From the NCBI GenBank assembly GCA_025667525.1, contig CM046878.1, positions 389,054,974 through 389,118,973 on the forward strand: 64,000 bases of DNA, written 5' to 3'. The notes under the pieces are model-generated. The model saw only the letters and a list, made by a program, of their open reading frames with translations, ran no database searches and was not told the origin of the DNA. Below are positions 57,230-64,000 of the stretch, in pieces (the stretch's first letter is position 1; every line of letters starts with the position of its first letter). This DNA is from Glebionis coronaria. Lineage: Eukaryota > Streptophyta > Magnoliopsida > Asterales > Asteraceae. The position numbers and the translations under genes were made by a program.

Positions 57230-59141
57230 GCAAGGTTGAAGAATTTCTCAACGTCACTGAAGATGACAATGGTCCTATCTTTGGTACTGAGCCAATCGAT
57301 AAGGTACACACTGAAGAGGAATATAATGTGTTTGGTAATATTCATGAGCATTGTGAGATACCCAAAGCCATTACTGACACATGTATGATGGAAACGGTTA
57401 ATAGCAATACCACACCCGATTCATCAGACATGTGCAATAATGAGTCTGAGGATGATCAACATGCAAATGAGTATGATGATGAAGAGGAGCGTATTGTGCT
57501 TGCTAACTTAATTGCTTCTTTACAAAAAGATGTAAAAGAAACTAGAAAAGGTCAAAAGCAATTAAAGAAGGCAAACGCTACGCTCACTCAAAATTTTGAA
57601 GAAAGCAAAGTTGTAGTCATAAAATCTAGTGAGCTTCTTGCAAGCTGCAGAGCTGAGCTTATTCAAAAAGACAAAGAGCTTGCAAGGTACAAAGGGGGTG
57701 TCGTTACTACTGTAAAGGATGTTTTTGAAACTAAATACAACGAAACTCTTAAGATTTTAGAACAAGAGAAATGTAATTACAACACCTCTTTAAGTATGCA
57801 ACGACATAAAACGTATCTTGCTACCACCAAAGTGAATAAGTTAACTCAAAAGATTGATTTTCTTCAAGAGGATAAAACTAAACTAGTCACTGCGAAAACG
57901 GAAGAGGTTGCTAACTTGAAAAAGGATTTCAAAATTAAACAAGCTAAAGACATTGACAAAGTCGTGGAACTTGAAGTTCAAATTGATTTTTATAAGAAAA
58001 TTGTTTATAAAACAAATCAATCTATTCAAACCATGCGAATGTTGGCACCTCGTTCTTTTTTCAAGGGTAACGCTAGTTTTGCTAGTCCTAAGTACCTCGA
58101 GCAAGCTCAAACTGAGAACCTGCGTCTATATCTTGAGGAGAACCAATGGACCGACGTTGATTGTTTACTTGCTAGGCCCGATAGTGATGAGTCAATAATT
58201 TTTGAAGAACATAGTAGATCACCAATGAATAAAAACTTTGTGAAACCATATAATTATGCTTATGTAAATAGTCTTTATGAAATTTTCAAACCACAAAAAC
58301 AGAAGTCTCGTGAGCAAATATTTTACGAATATGAACAAATAAGAATTAAATGGAGACAAATTTTTCCCACTAAGAAAACAAATGTTTCAAAATTTATTGA
58401 GTACTTGCCATATAAAGCTTCTGTAAGCAAGAGTAAGCAAACACTTAGTTTTCTTAAACAAAACATCAAAAAATTTAAAAAGGTTGTTGACGACGACTGG
58501 AAAGAACGTGAACGTTTGAAAGGCAACAAAGAAATTCCTCACGATATAACTGTGCTTGTGAAAAGTATTTTGATTCCGCTTGCGGAAAGAACGCAAAAAC
58601 ATTTTTTGGAATTTGAAACATTAATTAAGCAAGAAAAGTTTGATGATTTGAAATATGTGGAATCTCTTGAACAAGAAGTGAACGACCATCAACCTGAAAG
58701 AGACGAATTTTCTATAGTATATGATCTACTCTTGCAAGAATGCCTCTCAAAAGATATTATGTGTGTTTATGTTACATCTTGTGCTGATATTGATGAATAT
58801 TCTGATGTTTCATGCAAATATCTTGATCAAGTCAAAAAGTGTGAACGTCTTGAAACTGAGCTATCGAATAAAGTTGACCAAAAAGAGTTTTCGTTACTTC
58901 AACATAGATATGATTATCTTCAAAAACATTGTCATTCACTTGAACTTGCTTTGCAAAACAAAGTTGGCAGATTTTCAAATGATACACCTTTGGAAGTAAA
59001 ATTATCTGAGTCATGTCGATTACTAAACGAAAAAAGTCTTGATATTTCGGATTTGAAAGCTCAGTTAGAAGAAAAAGACATAGCAATAGCAGAGTTTAAG
59101 AAAATCGTTGCTAAGATGGGTGGTAAAGTTGCGGAACCTAG
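57230..59141 (+). CDS. Copia J coiled-coil region downstream of gag, cut by element H
   Basis: One open frame of more than 600 residues. The first ATG is at 57328, but homologous-looking sequence begins at about 57230 (EEFLNVTEDDNG), so it was part of the gag polyprotein. An acidic start (SEDDQHANEYDDEEE) leads into a long Lys/Glu-rich heptad-like coiled coil (57500-58000), a less ordered middle (YVNSLYEIFKPQKQKSREQ), and a second coiled coil (58640-59100). Copia elements of this Asteraceae type carry such a region between zinc knuckle and protease. Its role is unknown. The frame ends at 59169, but the last 28 bases come from LTR H, so the element's own sequence stops at 59141. Confidence 0.75.
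59137..59141. repeat. Likely target-site duplication of element H (CCTAG), left copy
   Basis: CCTAG precedes the LTR edge. The partner lies outside the window, so this is predicted from position. Confidence 0.45.
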
Positions 59142-62100
59142 TGATTGTTGTAAAATATACATCTTTTAGGAAAAAGAGAGTATAAGCTGGTAAGTATTAA
59201 TCGATACGGTTTAAGAAAAACCGTAAAACCGAATAAATACGAGTTCGTTCTCGGCGGAAGTGTGTATGTGTGAGCCAATATAATAAAATCAAGTTTGGAT
59301 TAGTGTCGTTTTTGGTTTTGAGAAGAAAGAAAATAAAGACGATGTACGCTAAAAACTACACTACGGCGTAAATAATGCAAAATCGTAAAACGCGACAAAA
59401 AATAAAAGTCCACTAAAATTAACCAAAAATTTAATTTAAGCTTATGAAAAATGTGAGTAAAATGAAAATGAAAACAAAAATTTCCAAATTTTTTTAATAA
59501 TTTTATATTAATTTTTAAAGTTTAATGAAAAACTCAAAATTAAACAAAATTGAAAGAGAGTTAAAATGAAAAATTTTCTAATTGTAAACCTAAAATATAT
59601 TAATTGAAACTTAAAAACTATTTTTCCAAATATTAAAATAACTTTTTCCTATTTTTAAACTAATTTATAAAAAACGTAACAAAAAATATTAATAAAAAAT
59701 AAAATATAAAAGTGAAAAATAAACTTTGTGTTCCAAAAATTCCTAAACTTAAGTAAGAATACAAGAAAAATGAAAAAAAGGAAAAATGATGCACCAATAA
59801 GCCAGGAATAGCTTATTAGTGTTCGAACTTATTATATAAGCTAAACACAAACTCCCCTTAAGTATCAAACCTTGCAAAGGTTATACTGATAAAGTCCCTA
59901 GGGCGAACGGTAAGTTGTGTGTGTTATGTAGTGGGTGGCGCAAGTTCGAGTCCTGGCCTTTGAAACTTTTTTTTTATTTTCTTTTATACTACTTTTTTAC
60001 CAGTACACTAATACCTACAAAAACATAAACAAACCCCAAGTTTAACAAGATTAAAACCAAATTACAACCTAAAACATTCATAGACCTGGCGTTTTCCTTT
60101 TTCTTTATAACTAACAGTGGGTAAAAAGTGATGTGTCTGTGGGTACTCAGGTTCCCACTGCTTGATACAGAAACAAATAAGTGTGATCGATTTGGCTATG
60201 TTTGTGAGTCTTTTTGGCAAACAAAGGCACCCCTACACTCAGTTGAGTGTAGGGAGTCAGGAATAACAGAAAAATCAACAAGTCAAATACAAAATCACAC
60301 AAATGTACCACAATTGCAGTCACTGTATATAGGAAACAAGAACTGGGCACTTTTGCTAATGTGTCGAACACTTAGATGAATTTTACACAAGCAAAATTAA
60401 CACAAAACTCTACCAATCTAAAAATGACAATATTTAATCCCTAAATAACCACTTAATCTAACTGTTTCAAAAGATTTCAATTCAAATCATACTAAAACAA
60501 ATCAGTTTGAGCTTGCTGAATCTTTTATGCTATTTTTACCAATATTTAACAAGCAAAACCTGTTTTAAACCTTACCAATTAAAAACAAAGCACATAAGCT
60601 ACTCTTTCTACCCTAACAAAGTGTGTATGGATTGGTTTTAAGCCAAAAACTATCACCAATTTAACCTAATATGCAGATCCAAACACCCCTTTATATCTAA
60701 CTTATGAAAATTTAACAAAGGAAATCTTAACAAATCACATTCAAACTGATTAAACCTTACTCTAACATGCATTAAAACAAAATTCAAGCATAAACAAACA
60801 GTTACACTAACATCAAACGGATTTTCACACCAAAACACATATGCATCAAACTTGACAAAAACAGGAGGGTCAAGCCTTGGAGGATATACTTTGTGGGACC
60901 TACAATCCAGGCCCCGCTATGGCTGATATGCCATCTTCTGTTTAGCAGGGGTGAGCTTATGGCTTTTGTGATGGCTGAATCTAGATAGAGATAGTGTGAC
61001 CACAATAGTCGACACCCAATATGTCTTCAAATGAGAACAAATGAAAAAGGGATTGAGGTACCTGCTAAGACACAATGAAAAGGTGCAAGCTTATATAAGC
61101 TATGCTCTAAGCTAGTGTTAAGTAGCTTATGAGTTGGTTTATATAACCAGTGAGTACAAGATAACAATGAAAAACAGATTTTTTCTGAAAACAAAATTTT
61201 TTTAAAGCACTTGAAACAACATAGTAACCAAGCAATTGAAATGAACAAGGCTATATAACCTTCACAAGTCCTTGGGATGTTAATCCATGGGCTTATGATC
61301 AGATTATATACCCTTGGGTCCCAAACTTTTCAAGAACAAAAATCTTGAACAAGAACTTTGGTAAAATATTAAACTAAAGATTGAAAAAACATAACTTTTA
61401 AAGAAATGCAGTAAATGGAACTCAGAGATACACAAAGATGCAAGGCCAATTTGTTACTTTAACTATTCAACAAAAAGGGTTTACAAGCTTTTTGAAAAAT
61501 CTGGAACAAGAGCCCTCTCACATGTTGAGGGGTCTCTTATAGGACTAAAAGGAACTATCTAGAAGGCATAAGCTAATAAACCCTAATTTACAAGAAAAAC
61601 AAAAGATTGCCCTTGGTCAAATGGATTTGAAAATCGTCAAAGGTCCTTCATGTGATGCTTGTACTTTGCCAGCTTGCATTCTTCAATCTTGGCCGTTGAG
61701 AAATACTTTGGGAGAAAGAAATTTCATCGAGATGTTCATCTTGTCGGTTTTTGGGGGTTTGGGGAAAGTGACGGGTGCAGGGGTGGTCCATTATGGACAC
61801 ATGGGTGTGGGTGTAAGTGAGTTTAGAGTTGGGTTAGGATGAGGGTTAGGTGAATTAGGGTTCTAGAGTAATTGAGGGAAAAACCCTTTGATTAGTGGTA
61901 ATTAGGTTTTTATGGTTCATGGGATGAGGGTGAGTAAACAGTTATGTTTAATGGGTTTAGGGGGTAATTGGGTTTAAAAAGGTTGTTTCCCACGTTTATA
62001 ATTAACTAATTATAAAATCAGTTGTAATTATATTAGTGGAGGTGTGAGGTGGAAAATTGGTGAAAGGTGATTGGTGAAAGGGTAAGTGGGGGTGACGTGT

Positions 62101-62640
62101 AGGGATGCTAGTGGAGGATAGAAGTTTCCCTGTCTGCCCATATTGGTCCTTGCACTCCCCATTTGTTGTCACATGAAGTTTATACAACCATAAATTGTAT
62201 TCCCTTTATATTAAACTTTGTTTTCTTTCATTTTGACCACAAAATATTTTGCAAACTTGTTTAAAGGACCAAATATGCATAATATGCATTCTTCAAGGGC
62301 TTCTTTTGACAAGTCTTCAATCTTCAAGGATAAATCTTGTACAAATGAATTCTCCAAGGGCTTTTCTTGCCAAATCTTCAAAGATGAGGGACCAAAGTTG
62401 AAAATCTTAAAAACTTCAAGGGTATTTTTGGAAAATCATGATTAGGGTCCGCTTCTTTGTGCGGCTTCGTTTCCCGTGTTCGTTTTTGCTTTATTCTTGT
62501 GATCTTTTGTTGATTTCACGATATCCGTACCTAAAATACACAATGAACAAACACAAGCATATTTTAGGTATTTTAATGATATTTTAAGCGTTTTAAGCTC
62601 GATTTGGACGATAAGACTATGTATAATTACAGTCTCATCA
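59142..62640 (-). mobile_element. 3' LTR of element H (B-like, inverted)
   Basis: On the minus strand the LTR starts with TGATGAGACTG at 62640 and ends at 59142. It matches LTR B in order and many words (the cctcaacat/tataaga region, the ctacactc hairpin at about 60232, the ggaacaag region, and the final tcttttaggaaaaagag) but is clearly diverged, so H is a separate relative of B. At 3499 bp it is slightly longer. An AT-rich part (59400-59770) mirrors that in B. Apparent frames at 60128-60379, 61621-61842 and 62218-62445 have no domain. Confidence 0.85.
59890..59975 (+). other. tRNA/SINE-like segment with B-box and T run
   Basis: AGTTCGAGTCC at 59943-59953 matches a polymerase III B-box. About 40 bases upstream lies a weak A-box-like word (59898-59913), and a nine-T run follows at 59967-59975. 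The segment does not fold into a full tRNA by eye. It could be a SINE fragment or chance. I see no counterpart in LTR B. Confidence 0.3.
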
Positions 62641-64000
62641 CTCCCCCATACAAAACCATTGTCGTGTCCCCACGCAATGCTAGAATTAAGTATCGTAACA
62701 CTTCCAAAATTCATTTTTATGTAACATTTATTGAAAACGTAAACTTAAACAAACTACTACACGTGTTTTAGGGATAATGTATTGTTTTCATCATGATTAA
62801 GTGACTTTTAGGGTCAATGAATAAGAACACGTGAATGTCTCATAGAGATAAGTTTGTCATCCTTGATTTTCACTCGATTGCATGCTAAGCGTGTAACGAG
62901 ATCATTGTCATTATAAGATAGCAACACAATCATTACTCATGAGTGTTAATTACGTACTTAGACTCCCTTATTCCTAATTGGTATCTCTTATATTTTATTT
63001 TGTCTTAATGATCACGAGGATACATTGTTGACTTATTTCGATATTTTATTTAGGCCGAAAATAAAGTAGCACGATTTATTTGATAGTTAGCCGAAGGACA
63101 CGATCTTTCAAAACGGCTTCTCGTAATCTCCTTAAGTTCATATCTTGGCGTAACTCGTTTCACGATTTAAGACCTTTCTCGGACTGATATTTGGCATGTG
63201 TTTCGAACTTCAAATCTTGGAGGACGTTCTTGAAATAATGGTCTTCTCTTCATATATGGAACTTCTTCAAACTTAATGTGGGGTTTTGAAATACAATGAT
63301 CCGCCTACTTTTAAGACTTGGATATATTTATCCTCATACCTTGTTAGGGTCTTTTTGGATAGACTTCTCCATGATCTTTAGGGGAGCGTATTACTTCTCG
63401 TCGTGTGTCTCGATCCTTCATATTGATTTTAGAATAATGATACTTTACATCATCTTGGATCTTTAGCAACAAAATGGAGTTCCTCATGCCTTGTGAGGGC
63501 CTTTTTGGAACTTTGCCAATCTTCGCATCCCGCTTCAATAAGTTATGCCTTGGCTATGAACTCTATTCTAACACAAGCAACTTTTAAACGATCTAGGGCT
63601 ATAAGCTAAGTAACCTTTTAAATCGTACGACCTTACTTATTGCATTTATTTAAACAAAAGCATGGGGAGAATAATTTAATAATTGCTACACATGAGATCG
63701 TAAAAGATTACGTAACTTATAATTAACTCTATCATTTCTCGTCCTCATTTAAGAGACTTAGCCTAATTAAAGTTAAGGAATCGAAGCTAAGTGCTCAACA
63801 CGCACGGTCGAGTAAAAAATTACTCTTATTCTCACCATCTTAAAACCTACATTCGTGTCTTAAACACTTATGAAATATAAGAAAATTTTAAAATTTGGCC
63901 ATTTTTAGCCTTATTTTGCAACAAAACGATAACAAAAAGATGAATATTGGATTGCGTGATGACGTGAGCAAGGTGAAGTATCTACTCACCCCCTATACTA
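62641..64000 (-). other. 3' non-coding interior of element H, runs off the window
   Basis: The polypurine tract is at 62641-62651. The remainder is homologous to the 3' non-coding regions of A, B and C, with the core at 62895-62923 and the ccttgtgagggcc block at about 63488. From about 63700 to the edge it follows the B arrangement (reverse complement of about 36830-37080). No coding region is reached. Whether H has polymerase genes cannot be seen here. Confidence 0.75.

Noticed and set aside
59890..59975. Functional tRNA gene
   Set aside because: A B-box is present but no cloverleaf with acceptor and anticodon stems could be drawn by eye.

Overview
This window is a plant intergenic region made almost entirely of LTR retrotransposons inserted into one another. 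I find no convincing host gene, rRNA or tRNA gene. The copia elements carry long coiled-coil stretches between the gag zinc knuckle and protease, and the Athila/Tat-type elements have 'TGAT...ATCA' LTRs with Asp-tRNA-like primer sites. From memory of such families this points to Asteraceae, probably the daisy tribe (Anthemideae: Tanacetum, Chrysanthemum, Artemisia). No database was consulted, so this is inference.

Layout from left to right. 1-952 is the end of a chromovirus-type LTR (element F). 1573-8403 is an old minus-strand gypsy element G: 3' LTR to 3913, decayed interior 3914-6441, 5' LTR from 6442. A 966-bp foldback element (7083-8048) sits in its 5' LTR, with an empty site in the other LTR. 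Copia element D (plus strand, from 8404) cuts the same LTR. D is cut in its reverse transcriptase by the Tekay-type chromovirus E (minus strand, 14236-53915, target duplication GTTGT). E is cut in its integrase by an Athila-type block (minus strand, 17962-47576, duplication GTAAC). That block holds another element B (plus strand, 29074-41620, duplication TCTTG). After D resumes it is cut by a second copia, J (from 54265), which is cut at 59142 by a B-like element H (minus strand) that runs off the right edge. The deepest chain is G > D > E > A/C > B, five levels.

The Athila-type block has the form LTR-interior-LTR-interior-LTR inside one target duplication. Interior A (19694-27470) has gag, protease, reverse transcriptase, RNase H and integrase in one frame, broken by stops and two frameshifts. 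Interior C (41949-45845) has no polymerase and encodes an intact 548-residue cysteine-rich, acidic protein. The middle LTR is a mosaic. B is non-autonomous: gag, protease and an unknown C-terminal domain in one frame with three TGA stops, and no reverse transcriptase or integrase. The B and C proteins share an acidic-FDPGI motif, present twice in each.

Gag-pol proteins of A, or of relatives elsewhere, could in principle mobilise C, B and H, because they share LTR ends, primer-site class, polypurine tracts and a conserved 3' non-coding block. Most coding copies here are dead. Many stops fit C-to-T (or G-to-A) change, as expected for methylated, silenced plant repeats. The C reading frame is the exception and is the most interesting coding region in the window.
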